Source of the DNA: Pseudoxanthomonas daejeonensis
GTDB taxonomy: Bacteria > Pseudomonadota > Gammaproteobacteria > Xanthomonadales > Xanthomonadaceae
Assembly: GCF_010093205.1 (NCBI RefSeq)
Contig: NZ_PDWN01000012.1
Location: 1-64,000 of the forward strand
Length of the DNA stretch: 64,000 nt
Direction of reading: 5' to 3'
Numbering within the stretch: the first letter of the stretch is position 1; the number at the start of each line of letters is the position of its first letter. Shown here piece by piece: positions 9,402-18,354 of the stretch. A program made the position numbers and the translations under genes. Under the pieces are notes generated by a model. That model did not search any database. It saw only the letters and a program-made list of their open reading frames with translations, and was not told where the DNA came from.

Positions 9402-10805
9402 TTACACCCAGCCGGTCGCGTAGAACACCGCGATGATGAAGAACACCGCCAGCGTCTTGATGATGGTGATGGCGAAGATGTCCTTGTAGGACTGGCGGTG
9501 GGTCAGGCCGGTCACCGCGAGCAGGGTGATTACCGCGCCGTTGTGCGGCAGGGTGTCCATGCCGCCGGAAGCCATCGACGCCACGCGGTGCAGCACGTCC
9601 ATCGGGATGCCGTAGGCCTGCGCGTTGGCGATGAAGGTGTCGCCCATCGCCGCCAGCGCGATGCTCAGGCCGCCCGAGGCCGAACCGGTGATGCCGGCCA
9701 GCACGGTGATCGACACGGCCTGGTTGACCAGCGGGTTGGGGATCGCGCCGAGCGCGTCGGCCACCACCAGGAAGCCGGGCAGGGCGGCGATGACCGCGCC
9801 GAAGCCGTACTCGGAGGCGGTGTTCATCGAGGCCAGCATCGCGCCGTTGACCGCTGTCTTGGTGCCCTCGGCGAAGCTGGCCGCGATCGGCTTCCAGGCA
9901 AAGGCCAGCACCGTGAGGATGCCGACCAGCAGCGCGCCCTGGACCGCCCAGATCGCCGCGATCTTGGCCACTTCCTGCACGACCGGCGCCGGGGTGCCGA
10001 TCACCGAGGGCACGAATTCGTGCGAGGTGCCGTACCACTGCGGGATCCAGCGGGTGAGCAGGAAATTGGCCACGCCGACCAGCAGCAGTGGCAGCACGGC
10101 GATGAAGGGATGGGCGAGGCGGTCGCCGCGGAACGGCTCCGGTTCGTTGCGCAGCTCCACGCCGCTGGCATAGCCATCGCCGTTGCGCACGGCCACGCGC
10201 CGGCGCCATTCCAGGTAGACCATGCCCAGGACCAGGATGAACACGCCGCCGAGCGTGCCCAGCACCGGCGCCGCCCAGGCGGTGGTGCCGAAGAACGCGG
10301 TCGGGATGATGTTCTGGATCTGCGGCGTGCCCGGCAGCGCGTCCATGGTGAAGGTGAACGCACCCAGCGCGATCGTGCCCGGGATGAGGCGCTTGGGGAT
10401 GTCGTTCTGGCGGAACAGTTCGGCCGCGAACGGGTACACCGCGAACACCACCACGAACAGCGACACGCCGCCGTAGGTGAGCAGCGCACAGACCAGGACG
10501 ATCGACAGCATCGCCCGCTGCGCGCCGACCAGCTTGATCGTCGCGGCCACGATCGACTTGGAGAAGCCCGACATCTCGATCAGCTTGCCGAACACCGCGC
10601 CCAGCAGGAACACGGGGAAGTACAGCTTCAGGAAGCCGACCATCTTCTCCATGAACAGGCCGGTGAACATCGGCGCGACCAGCGACGGATCGGTGAACAG
10701 CACCGCGCCCATCGCCGCGATGGGGGCGAACAGGATCACGCTGTAGCCGCGGTAGGCGACCACCATCAGGAACGCCAGCGCCGCCAGCACGATCAACAAC
10801 GACAT
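9402..10805 (-). CDS. GntP-family permease
   Basis: A 467-residue polytopic membrane protein, hydrophobic almost throughout, with typical GntP/citrate-Mg family segments such as ALPGTPQIQNIIPT, MNTASEYGFGAVIA and GMDTLPHNGAVITLL. Family members import gluconate, other sugar acids or D-3-hydroxybutyrate. The nearby hydroxybutyrate and PHA genes make a hydroxy acid such as 3-hydroxybutyrate plausible, but this is inferred from context. It is divergent from a TonB-dependent receptor across 169 nt and lies upstream of the serine hydrolase in the same direction (141-nt gap). Confidence 0.88.
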   Translation of the reverse strand: MSLLIVLAALAFLMVVAYRGYSVILFAPIAAMGAVLFTDPSLVAPMFTGLFMEKMVGFLKLYFPVFLLGAVFGKLIEMSGFSKSIVAATIKLVGAQRAMLSIVLVCALLTYGGVSLFVVVFAVYPFAAELFRQNDIPKRLIPGTIALGAFTFTMDALPGTPQIQNIIPTAFFGTTAWAAPVLGTLGGVFILVLGMVYLEWRRRVAVRNGDGYASGVELRNEPEPFRGDRLAHPFIAVLPLLLVGVANFLLTRWIPQWYGTSHEFVPSVIGTPAPVVQEVAKIAAIWAVQGALLVGILTVLAFAWKPIAASFAEGTKTAVNGAMLASMNTASEYGFGAVIAALPGFLVVADALGAIPNPLVNQAVSITVLAGITGSASGGLSIALAAMGDTFIANAQAYGIPMDVLHRVASMASGGMDTLPHNGAVITLLAVTGLTHRQSYKDIFAITIIKTLAVFFIIAVFYATGWV

Positions 10806-10974
10806 CGCCCACCCCGCCCGCCTCCCATGGCGGATGCGGGGCAGTATCCGCAGCGGCCCGGGCGCGGCCCACTGTACCAACGGACGATGCCGCTCCCGCG
10901 CAGCTTCCCGCAGGATGCGCAGCATCGGCGGCATGTGCCTGCCGGAACATCGTGTACCTGGGAGGAGGGGACTG

Positions 10975-13185
10975 ATGAAGCGCAAATATCTGAGCCTGGC
11001 GATCGGTTGCGTGCTGGTGTCGCCGGCACTGCCGGCGTTGTCGCAGGAAGCCGCGGAAGCCGTGCAGCCACAGACCCGGGCGGTGCAGCTCGACACCGTG
11101 ACCGTGACCGCGCGCAAGCGCGAGGAAACCCTGCAGGACGTGCCGGTGGCGGTGACCGCATTCACCCCCGAGACGCTCGACACGCTCAACATCAAGGACC
11201 TCGGCGACCTGGACGCGCAGGTGCCGAACCTGACCATCTACGCTGCACGCGGCTCGACCAGCACGGTCACCGCCTACATCCGCGGCATCGGCCAGGCCGA
11301 CCCGCTGTGGGGCGTCGATCCCGGCGTGGGCATCTACCTGGACGACGTCTATATCGCCCGCCCGCAGGGCGCCCTGCTGGACGTGTTCGACGTCGAGCGG
11401 ATCGAGGTGCTGCGCGGGCCGCAGGGCACGCTGTACGGCAAGAACACCATTGGCGGTGCGATCAAGTACGTCTCGCGCGGGCTGCGCGAGGAGACCTCGG
11501 GCTTCGCCTCGGTCACCGTGGGCAATTACAGCCAGCTCGACACCAAGGCCGGCATCGGCGGTTCGATCGGCGACGGCGTGCTGCGCGGCCGCATCGCCAT
11601 GGCCAGCATGAACCGCGACGGCTTCGGCGAGAACCTGAGCAACGGCCAGCCGGTCAGCGACAAGGAGATCAACGCGGTGCGCGCCCAGTTCGGCGCATTC
11701 GCCAGCGAAGACTTCGACGTGCAGTTCTCGCTGGACTGGATGGACGACCAGTCCGGCGTGCGTGGCGCCAAGATGCTGGCGGCCAATCCGCTGGCGCCGG
11801 CGTACCCGCCGCTGGACGACCGTTACGACATCCGCAGCGGCATGGGCAACGTCAACGACACCACGATGAAGGGTGCCTCGATGGCGGTGAACTGGCGCCT
11901 GACCCCGGACTGGGCGCTCAAGTACGTCACCGCGCTGCGCGAGTCCGATACCCACACCATGATCGACTTCGACACCACCCCGCTGAAGCTGGTGGACGTC
12001 GAGGCGTACTACAACGACCGCCAGGTCAGCAACGAGCTGCAGGCCAACTTCGACGCCGGCGGCCGCGCCCGCGGCGTGATGGGCCTGTACCACTTCAACG
12101 GCGACGCCGGTGGCCAGGTGCTGAACTACTTCTGGAACCCGGCGCTGGCGACCTCGCTGACCAACCCGCTGTTCGGCGACACCCAGGGCTACGTCAACAC
12201 CCGCAGTATTGCTGTGTATGCCGACTGGACCTTCGACCTGACCGAGCAGCTGAAGCTCGACGTCGGCGCGCGCTACACCGACGAAGACAAGCATGCGGTC
12301 GCGCTCAACCGCTTCTACACCACGCCGCAGTACACGACCTCGTGGGGTACGGCCGCCAACTTCGACAAGACGGTCAACTTCCAGAACTTCTCGCCCAAGG
12401 CCTCGCTGGACTACCAGTTCACGCCGGAGATCATGGGCTACCTGTCCTTCAGCCGTGGCTTCAAGTCAGGCGGCTACAACATCCGCGCCAACACCACCGC
12501 GGTGCCGCGTTCGGGCGAGCCGTTCCAGGACGAGCAGGTCGACAGCTACGAGATCGGCAGCAAGATGTCGTTCCTGGACCAGCGGATGTTCCTGAACCTG
12601 GCCTACTTCCACAACACGTACGAGGACATCCAGCTGTCGGTGTTCACCTCGTACACCCTGCCCAACGGCAGCCAGAGCTTCTTCGGCGACTTCACCAACG
12701 CCGGCAAGGGCACCGTGCAGGGCGTGGAAGTGGAGTACCAGTTCCTGCCGACCGAGCACTGGCTGATCAGCGGCAACCTGGCCTGGCTGGATGCCGAGTA
12801 CGACGAGTTCATGAGCGGCGGGGTCAACATCGCCGACACCCAGCACTTCACCAACGCCCCGGAGTTTTCCGGTGCGCTGAACGCCGAGTGGCGCACCGCG
12901 CTGGACAATGGCGGCAACCTGTCGGCGCGCCTGACCTACGCCTACCAGAGCGAAGTGTGGCCGACCACCGACCTGAGTCCGGCGATCAAGCAGGACGGCT
13001 ATGGTCTGGTCAACGCGGGCGTGATCTGGAACGTCAACGACGCCTGGACGCTGTCGCTGCAGGGCACCAACCTGGCCGACGAGGAGTACCGGACCACCGG
13101 TTACAACATCGCCGCCTACGGCGTGCTGACCGGCTTCTACGGTCCGCCGCGCCAGTACAGCCTGATGGCGCGTTACGACTTCTGA
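10975..13185 (+). CDS. TonB-dependent outer-membrane receptor
   Basis: A 736-residue receptor. The signal peptide ends near ALSQ-EAAEA (residue 24), followed by a TonB-box-like LDTVTVTARKR (39-49), a plug domain containing VERIEVLRGPQGTLYGKN, and a beta-barrel ending in the outer-membrane signature MARYDF. GGAGGAGGGG lies 4 nt upstream of the ATG. It is of the general FecA/CirA/IroE-like type; the ligand is not evident. It is divergent from the GntP permease, suggesting one uptake route. A strong hairpin follows the stop. Confidence 0.92.
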   Translation: MKRKYLSLAIGCVLVSPALPALSQEAAEAVQPQTRAVQLDTVTVTARKREETLQDVPVAVTAFTPETLDTLNIKDLGDLDAQVPNLTIYAARGSTSTVTAYIRGIGQADPLWGVDPGVGIYLDDVYIARPQGALLDVFDVERIEVLRGPQGTLYGKNTIGGAIKYVSRGLREETSGFASVTVGNYSQLDTKAGIGGSIGDGVLRGRIAMASMNRDGFGENLSNGQPVSDKEINAVRAQFGAFASEDFDVQFSLDWMDDQSGVRGAKMLAANPLAPAYPPLDDRYDIRSGMGNVNDTTMKGASMAVNWRLTPDWALKYVTALRESDTHTMIDFDTTPLKLVDVEAYYNDRQVSNELQANFDAGGRARGVMGLYHFNGDAGGQVLNYFWNPALATSLTNPLFGDTQGYVNTRSIAVYADWTFDLTEQLKLDVGARYTDEDKHAVALNRFYTTPQYTTSWGTAANFDKTVNFQNFSPKASLDYQFTPEIMGYLSFSRGFKSGGYNIRANTTAVPRSGEPFQDEQVDSYEIGSKMSFLDQRMFLNLAYFHNTYEDIQLSVFTSYTLPNGSQSFFGDFTNAGKGTVQGVEVEYQFLPTEHWLISGNLAWLDAEYDEFMSGGVNIADTQHFTNAPEFSGALNAEWRTALDNGGNLSARLTYAYQSEVWPTTDLSPAIKQDGYGLVNAGVIWNVNDAWTLSLQGTNLADEEYRTTGYNIAAYGVLTGFYGPPRQYSLMARYDF

Positions 13186-13215
13186 CCGCGGCGTCCCCTC
13201 TCCGCGGGAGGGCAC

Positions 13216-13239
13216 GGCGGCGGGCTTCGGCCCGCCGCC
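13216..13239 (+). terminator. Hairpin terminator after the TonB receptor
   Basis: GGCGGCGGGC (13216-13225) pairs perfectly with GCCCGCCGCC (13230-13239) across a TTCG tetraloop, 30 nt after the receptor stop. The T-tract that follows is poor, so termination may be partial. Confidence 0.6.
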
Positions 13240-13305
13240 GTCGCGTTATGCTTGGCGCAGGAGTTTTTTGACGGGGAAACCGGTGCATTCGGAAGCTGAG
13301 GCGCG

Positions 13306-16300
13306 ATGCTGAGCCTGGGGCTGGTGGCCGTGGCCGGACTGGCCTGGCTGGCGCTCATGTTCGGCACCGCGTTGTACGGCGAGCGGCATCCGACCCTGTT
13401 CGCGAGGCGCTGGCACCACGTGTACGCGCTGTCGCTGGCCGTGCACTGCACCAGTTGGACGTTCTACGGCACCGTCACCCAGGCCGCGCGCTACGGCTGG
13501 CCGCTGCCGCCGACCTTCGTCGGCGCGATCCTGTTCTACGCGCTGGCGATGTCCTTCATGATGCGGCTGGTGCGGCTGGCGCGCGAGACCAATGCCACCT
13601 CGCTGGCCGACCTGATCGCGACGCGGCTGGGCAAGGACGCGTGGCTTGCCGCCACCGTCACCGCGGTCGCCGCGCTGGGCCTGATCCCGTACATCGCCTT
13701 GCAGCTGAAGGCGGTGACGATGAGCTTCGCCACGCTGACCCGCAGCGCGGCCGAAGGCGGCCCGTTCTGGCGCGATGGCGCGCTCTACGTGGCATTGGCC
13801 ATGGCCCTGTTCGCGATGCTGTTCGGCACGCGCCGGGCCAGCGCGGCCGAACACAACCGCGGCCTGGTGCTGGCGATGGCGTTCGAGTCGCTGTTCAAGC
13901 TCGCCGCGATGCTCGCGCTGGGCGCGTTCGTCTGGTTCGGACTGGATCCCCTGCCGGCGACGGAGGTGCCGCCGCCGCCAGTGGCGTCGCCTGCCGGCGG
14001 CTTCCTGCCACTGGTCCTGCTCGGCGCGCTGGCGATGTTCATCCTGCCGCACCAGTTCCACGTCGGCGTGGTCGAGTGCCGCGACGAACGCGACGTGCGC
14101 ACCGCGCGCTGGCTGTTCCCGCTGTACCTGCTGCTGATCGCGTTGCCGACCCTGCCGCTGGCCCACGCCGGTCGCGCCTGGCTGGGTGACGACGTGCCCT
14201 CGGACATGTATGCGCTGGCTTTGCCGTTCTCGCAGGGGCACGAAGGCGTGGCCCTGTTCGCCTTCCTTGGTGGACTCAGCGCGGCCACCGGCATGGTCGT
14301 GGTCAGCACGCTGACCCTGAGCCTGATGATCGGCAATCACTGGTTCGCGCCGGGCCTGCTGCGCGGCGCATGGGCGCGCGGGGATGGCGGCGACCGCCGC
14401 GGCGACCTGCTGCGCCTGCGCCGCGCCGGCATCGCCGCGATCATGCTGCTGGCGTGGGCGTACAGCCGCCTGGTTGCGGGCAGCGAGGCGCTGGCCGACG
14501 TCGGCGCGCTGTCGTTCTCGGCACTGGCCACGCTGGCGCCGGTGCTGGCCTTCGCGGTGTTCCGGCCACAGACACCGCCGCGCGCGGCGATCCTGGGGGT
14601 CGTCGCCGCGTTCGCCACCTGGGCGTGGGTGCTGCTCGCGCCGACCCTGGCGGCGGCCGGCGGCCTCGACGCGCGATGGCTCGAACACGGGCCGGCCGGA
14701 CAGCGCTGGCTCGCGCCGAACGGCCTGTTCGGACTGACCGGCTGGAGTCCGCTGGGTCGCGCGGTGGGCGCCAGTCTGTTCATGGGCACCGCGGTGACCC
14801 TGCTGGCGATGGCCTGGCGGCGCGACGCGCCCCGGCGCGCCAGCCGCAACCTGGGCGCCGATGCATTGCGCGATGCAGGCCGCCGCTTCCTGCCCGGCGA
14901 GAAGGTGGTGGAGCTGCTGGCGCAGGCGCCGCGCACTGGCCCGGTGCCGGCGGTGATCGAGGCCCAGGTCGAGCGCGAACTGTCGGCGGTGCTGGGTGCC
15001 GCCTCCGCGCGCCTGCTGCTGGATGCGGCGCGGCGCGAGAGCGCCGACCTGGAGACGGTGGCGGCGATCGTGGGCGAGGCCTCGCAGGACCTGCGCTTCA
15101 ACCAGCAGGTGCTGCAGGCGGCGTTGCAGAACATGAGCCAGGGCATCAGCGTGATCGACCGCGAGCAGCGGCTGGTCGCCTGGAACCGCCGCTATGCCGA
15201 ACTGTTCGGCTTCCCGGAGGAACTGCTGCAGGTGGGCCGGCCGATCGCCGACCTGACCCGCTGGTCGCTGCAGCGCATGGACTCCGGGCAGGCCGACGAG
15301 CGATTCCTGGCAAGGGCGATCGATCGACGCCTGGCCTTCATGCGCAGTGGCAACCCGCACCTGACCGAGCGCGTGTTCCCCGATGGCGGCATCGTCGAGA
15401 TCCGCGGCAACCCGATGCCCGGTGGCGGCTTCGTGGCCACGTTCACCGATGTCACTGCGTTCCGCGACGCCGAGCAGGGACTGATCCGCGCCAACGAGAC
15501 GCTCGAACAGCGCGTGGTCGAGCGCACCGCCTTGCTCGAGACCGCCAAGCAGGAAGCCGAGCACGCCAACGACGCCAAGAGCCGCTTCCTGGCCGCGATC
15601 GGCCACGACCTCTTGCAGCCGCTGCATGCGGCGCAGCTGTTCGTCGATTCGCTGTCGCAGCAGCTGGCCACGGCACCGGCGGGTGCGGGCGTACCGCCGC
15701 CACGCGAGACCCTGCGCCAGCTCGGCGGCGCGCTGGATTCCACCACCGACCTGCTGACCGGATTGCTGGACATGTCGCGGCTGGAAGCCGGTGGCCTGGT
15801 TCCGGCGCCGCGCGCCTTTCCGCTGGACGAGGTGCTGGCGCCGCTGGCCGAACAGTTCCGCGCGCTGGCCGGGGAACGCGGCCTGCGCTTCCGCTACCGT
15901 CCCAACGCGGTCTGGATCCACAGCGATCCGCAGCTGTTGCGGCGGGTGCTGCAGAACTTCCTCGCCAACGCGGTGCGCTACACCGCGAGCGGCCGGATCG
16001 TCATCGGCGTGCGGCGGCGGGGCGGGCGCATCTGCGTCGAAGTGCACGACACCGGCCCCGGCATTCCGGAGGCGGCACGCGAGGCGATCTTCGAGGAGTT
16101 CCGTCGTGGCGAGGATGCACCGGGGCAGGGCCTGGGCCTGGGTCTTTCGATCGCCGACCGCATCGCGCGCCTGCTGCAGGCGCCTCTGACGCTGCGCAGC
16201 CGCGAGGGGCACGGCGCGGTGTTCGCGGTCGCGCTGGAGCGGGTGCTACCGCCCCAGGCGGTGGCCGGGCGTGCGGCTCCGGGTGGCCCGTCGCGTGGAT

Positions 16301-16674
16301 TGGCCGGTCGCAGGATCCTGCTGGTGGACAACGATGCCGATGCGCTCGCAGCGCTCGCGCAGTTGCTGGCGGGGTGGGGATGCGAGGTGGCGACCGCGGC
16401 CGATGGCGATGCGGCCGCGATGGCGCTGGCTGCGCGACCGGCCGACCTGTGGCTGTTCGACTACCACCTCGACCATGGCGATACCGGCGTGATGCTGGCC
16501 GCGCGCCTGCGCGCCGGCGGCGACGCCACGCCGTGCCTGATCCTTTCGGCCGATGCCAGCGAGGCCACGCGCACGGCGGTGCAGGACGCCGAACTGACCC
16601 TGCTGGCCAAGCCGGTCCGGCCGCTGGCGTTGAAGTCGGTGCTCGACCGCATGCTGGCGGCCACCCGCCTGTAG
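13306..16674 (+). CDS. CrbS-like hybrid sensor kinase (SLC5 transporter-like, PAS, kinase, receiver)
   Basis: An 1122-residue membrane sensor. About residues 1-520 form a sodium:solute symporter (SLC5)-like multi-span domain. Then come a PAS domain (about 600-720, ISVIDREQRLVAWNRRYAEL), a HisKA domain with phospho-acceptor H767 in IGHDLLQPLHAAQLF, an HATPase domain ending in GLGLGLSIADRIA, and a C-terminal receiver with D1052 in LFDYHLD. This layout matches the CrbS/MxtR/CbrA group, which control acetate and overflow-carbon metabolism in Vibrio and Pseudomonas. A LuxR-type response regulator of the matching CrbR/ErdR type lies 1 kb away beside bdhA. The TAG stop lies inside a REP repeat. Confidence 0.88.
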   Translation: MLSLGLVAVAGLAWLALMFGTALYGERHPTLFARRWHHVYALSLAVHCTSWTFYGTVTQAARYGWPLPPTFVGAILFYALAMSFMMRLVRLARETNATSLADLIATRLGKDAWLAATVTAVAALGLIPYIALQLKAVTMSFATLTRSAAEGGPFWRDGALYVALAMALFAMLFGTRRASAAEHNRGLVLAMAFESLFKLAAMLALGAFVWFGLDPLPATEVPPPPVASPAGGFLPLVLLGALAMFILPHQFHVGVVECRDERDVRTARWLFPLYLLLIALPTLPLAHAGRAWLGDDVPSDMYALALPFSQGHEGVALFAFLGGLSAATGMVVVSTLTLSLMIGNHWFAPGLLRGAWARGDGGDRRGDLLRLRRAGIAAIMLLAWAYSRLVAGSEALADVGALSFSALATLAPVLAFAVFRPQTPPRAAILGVVAAFATWAWVLLAPTLAAAGGLDARWLEHGPAGQRWLAPNGLFGLTGWSPLGRAVGASLFMGTAVTLLAMAWRRDAPRRASRNLGADALRDAGRRFLPGEKVVELLAQAPRTGPVPAVIEAQVERELSAVLGAASARLLLDAARRESADLETVAAIVGEASQDLRFNQQVLQAALQNMSQGISVIDREQRLVAWNRRYAELFGFPEELLQVGRPIADLTRWSLQRMDSGQADERFLARAIDRRLAFMRSGNPHLTERVFPDGGIVEIRGNPMPGGGFVATFTDVTAFRDAEQGLIRANETLEQRVVERTALLETAKQEAEHANDAKSRFLAAIGHDLLQPLHAAQLFVDSLSQQLATAPAGAGVPPPRETLRQLGGALDSTTDLLTGLLDMSRLEAGGLVPAPRAFPLDEVLAPLAEQFRALAGERGLRFRYRPNAVWIHSDPQLLRRVLQNFLANAVRYTASGRIVIGVRRRGGRICVEVHDTGPGIPEAAREAIFEEFRRGEDAPGQGLGLGLSIADRIARLLQAPLTLRSREGHGAVFAVALERVLPPQAVAGRAAPGGPSRGLAGRRILLVDNDADALAALAQLLAGWGCEVATAADGDAAAMALAARPADLWLFDYHLDHGDTGVMLAARLRAGGDATPCLILSADASEATRTAVQDAELTLLAKPVRPLALKSVLDRMLAATRL

Positions 16675-16808
16675 GCGCGGGCATGCCCGCGACACCGGCG
16701 CCGCTGGAGTGGCGGCGGCGTCCTGATTCCGATGTCTTGGCCGCCAGCACGGGCGAGGCCCTCGTAGTTCCGACGTCCACGGTGTCGCGGTCATGCCCGC
16801 TCCTACAA
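16671..16808 (+). repeat. REP-type inverted repeat, copy 1
   Basis: Two arms related to GTAGGAGCGGGCATGACCGC...GACACCG face each other: the left arm at 16671-16697 (degenerate) and the right arm at about 16780-16807. The same element occurs at 21141-21238. The left arm contains the stop codon of the sensor kinase (16672-16674), and the right arm plus two bases gives TACAAT (16804-16809), a -10-like hexamer before the NUDIX gene. Confidence 0.8.
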
Positions 16809-16839
16809 TGGGCCATCCTGTCGGCTCGTGGAAACGTCC

Positions 16840-17328
16840 ATGCCTTACACCCCCATCGTCGCCACCCTTGGCTACGTGCTGTCGCCCGATCGCAAGCGGG
16901 TGCTGATGATCCATCGCAACGCGCGGCCGGGCGACCTGCACCTGGGCAAGTACAACGGCCTGGGCGGCAAGATCGAACGCGACGAGGACGTGGTCGCCTG
17001 CATGCGCCGCGAGATCCGCGAGGAAGCCGGGATCGAGTGCGAATCGATGCAGCTGCGCGGCACGATCAGCTGGCCGGGCTTCGGCAAGAACGGCGAGGAC
17101 TGGCTCGGCTTCATCTTCGTCATCGACGCCTTCAGCGGCACGCCGCTGGAGCGCAACCCGGAGGGCACGCTGGAATGGGTCGAGGCCGACCGGATCCTCG
17201 AGCTGCCGCTGTGGGATGGCGACCGGCAGTTTTTGCCGCTGGTCTTCGACGCCGACCCGCGCGCCTTCCACGGGGTGATGCCTTACCGGGACGGCCGGAT
17301 GCAGTCCTGGAACTGGTCGCGGATCTGA
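16840..17328 (+). CDS. NUDIX hydrolase (MutT-like)
   Basis: A 162-residue protein with a complete Nudix box, GGKIERDEDVVACMRREIRE followed by EAGIE (residues 42-65), which binds the metal that activates water for pyrophosphate cleavage. The sequence resembles 8-oxo-dGTP diphosphatases of the MTH1/YtkD kind, so a nucleotide-cleansing role is likely but substrate is unproven. The ATG at 16840 is used; a GTG at 16828 in the same frame is possible. It is probably transcribed alone. Confidence 0.85.
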   Translation: MPYTPIVATLGYVLSPDRKRVLMIHRNARPGDLHLGKYNGLGGKIERDEDVVACMRREIREEAGIECESMQLRGTISWPGFGKNGEDWLGFIFVIDAFSGTPLERNPEGTLEWVEADRILELPLWDGDRQFLPLVFDADPRAFHGVMPYRDGRMQSWNWSRI

Positions 17329-17381
17329 CGCCGCGGCCGCGCCGGCGCACGCGTTCGCGGAATGTTCCACGACCCGGGCGC

Positions 17382-17611
17382 TTGTCCACACCGGGTGTGG
17401 ACAGTTCGTGGAAAGGGATGTGGATAACCACGGCGCCGGCTTGCGCGGCAACGCTGTCAAGATGTGTGGCGAATTTTTGACCAGCCGGTGTCGGACCGGT
17501 GTCCGTGTTCTCCACACCTGTTGTGGATGGTTCGCCGGCAACCATGTGGATAACCGTCAGCGCGCCTTGCGTGGCGGGCGAGTCAAGAGGGGTGGCGAAG
17601 AAATGACCAGC
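17382..17611. repeat. Two 104-bp repeats carrying DnaA boxes
   Basis: Two units of exactly 104 bp (17382-17485 and 17508-17611) align without gaps at roughly three quarters identity. Each holds a perfect DnaA box TGTGGATAA at the same offset (17419-17427 and 17545-17553). Each also holds two near matches: TTGTCCACA/TTCTCCACA at the unit start and TGTGGACAG/TGTGGATGG 14 nt on. Each ends in a conserved GTCAAG..G.GTGGCGAA...TGACCAGC block. No convincing gene is seen in the 339-nt gap (17329-17667). It could be a DnaA-titration or replication-control site, or a local regulatory element. Confidence 0.7.
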
Positions 17612-17667
17612 GTCTCGACCCGCAGCGAATGGCGTCGGCGCCGCGTCGTCGAGGTTCCACGGGCTAC

Positions 17668-18333
17668 TCAGTTCGCGAGCACGCGGCTCGGGTCGCTCAG
17701 TTCCAGCTCGCGCAGGACCACGCCGGCCTGGGTGCGGTTGCGCACGCCCAGCCGCTCGAAGATCGCCGACAGGTGCGCCTTGACCGTGCGTTCCTGCACG
17801 TCCAGGCGGTCGGCGATCTGCTTGTTGAGCAGTCCCTGCGCGACCAGGCTGAGCACGCGGAACTGCTGCGGCGACAGGCTGGCCAGGCGCGCGGCCAGCT
17901 CGGTGTCCTGGTGCGAGGACTGGGCGCGCGATACCGACGCGCGCAGCGAGGCTGGCAGCCATTGTTCGCAGGCCAGCACTTGGCGGATCGCTTCGCGCAG
18001 TTCGTCCAGGCCCGAACTCTTGGGCAGGTAGCCGGCGGCGCCATGGTCGAGCGCGCGGCGGACCACGCGCGGATCGTCGTTGGCCGAGACCACCACCACT
18101 GCTACCGCGGGGAACTGCGCGCGGATCGCGGCCAGTCCGGCCAGGCCGTGGTTGCCCGGCATGTGCAGGTCGAGCAGGACCAGGTCGACATCGGCGCACG
18201 CGTCCAGGGCCGCGAGCACGCCGTCCAGCGATTCGGCCTCGAGCACGTCGAGCTGGGCCACGGCATCGGCGGCCGCACCGCGCAGGGCGGCGCGGAACAG
18301 CGGATGGTCGTCGGCGATCAGCAGGGTCGGCAT
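17668..18333 (-). CDS. LuxR/NarL-type response regulator, CrbR/ErdR-like
   Basis: A 221-residue two-domain regulator. The receiver has the acidic pocket at D8-D9, phospho-acceptor D55 in LVLLDLHMPG and K105 in GYLPKS. The LuxR-type helix-turn-helix lies at about 152-210 (LSPQQFRVLSLVAQGLLNKQIA). It is probably activated by the nearby hybrid kinase (13306-16674). It follows bdhA by 21 nt on the same strand, so the two are likely co-transcribed. In Vibrio and Pseudomonas related regulators control acs and overflow carbon use; here hydroxybutyrate/PHA genes are a likely regulon by context. Confidence 0.88.
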   Translation of the reverse strand: MPTLLIADDHPLFRAALRGAAADAVAQLDVLEAESLDGVLAALDACADVDLVLLDLHMPGNHGLAGLAAIRAQFPAVAVVVVSANDDPRVVRRALDHGAAGYLPKSSGLDELREAIRQVLACEQWLPASLRASVSRAQSSHQDTELAARLASLSPQQFRVLSLVAQGLLNKQIADRLDVQERTVKAHLSAIFERLGVRNRTQAGVVLRELELSDPSRVLAN

Positions 18334-18354
18334 GGAGGCGGCGCCGGCGTCGGG

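Noticed and set aside
8265-13271. Very long plus-strand open frame of about 1668 codons
   Set aside because: It runs antisense to the serine hydrolase and GntP genes and out of frame with the TonB receptor; GC-rich DNA leaves such frames open by chance, and its protein is His/Arg/Gly-rich without domains.
17407-17607. Repeated open frames reading through the 104-bp repeats
   Set aside because: The minus-strand product repeats (FATPLDS.../FATHLDS...) simply because the DNA repeats; no ribosome site and it runs into the regulator gene.
17382-17611. DnaA-box region considered as the chromosomal origin
   Set aside because: No dnaA, dnaN, rpmH or gidA genes nearby and no AT-rich unwinding segment; titration or control site is more likely.
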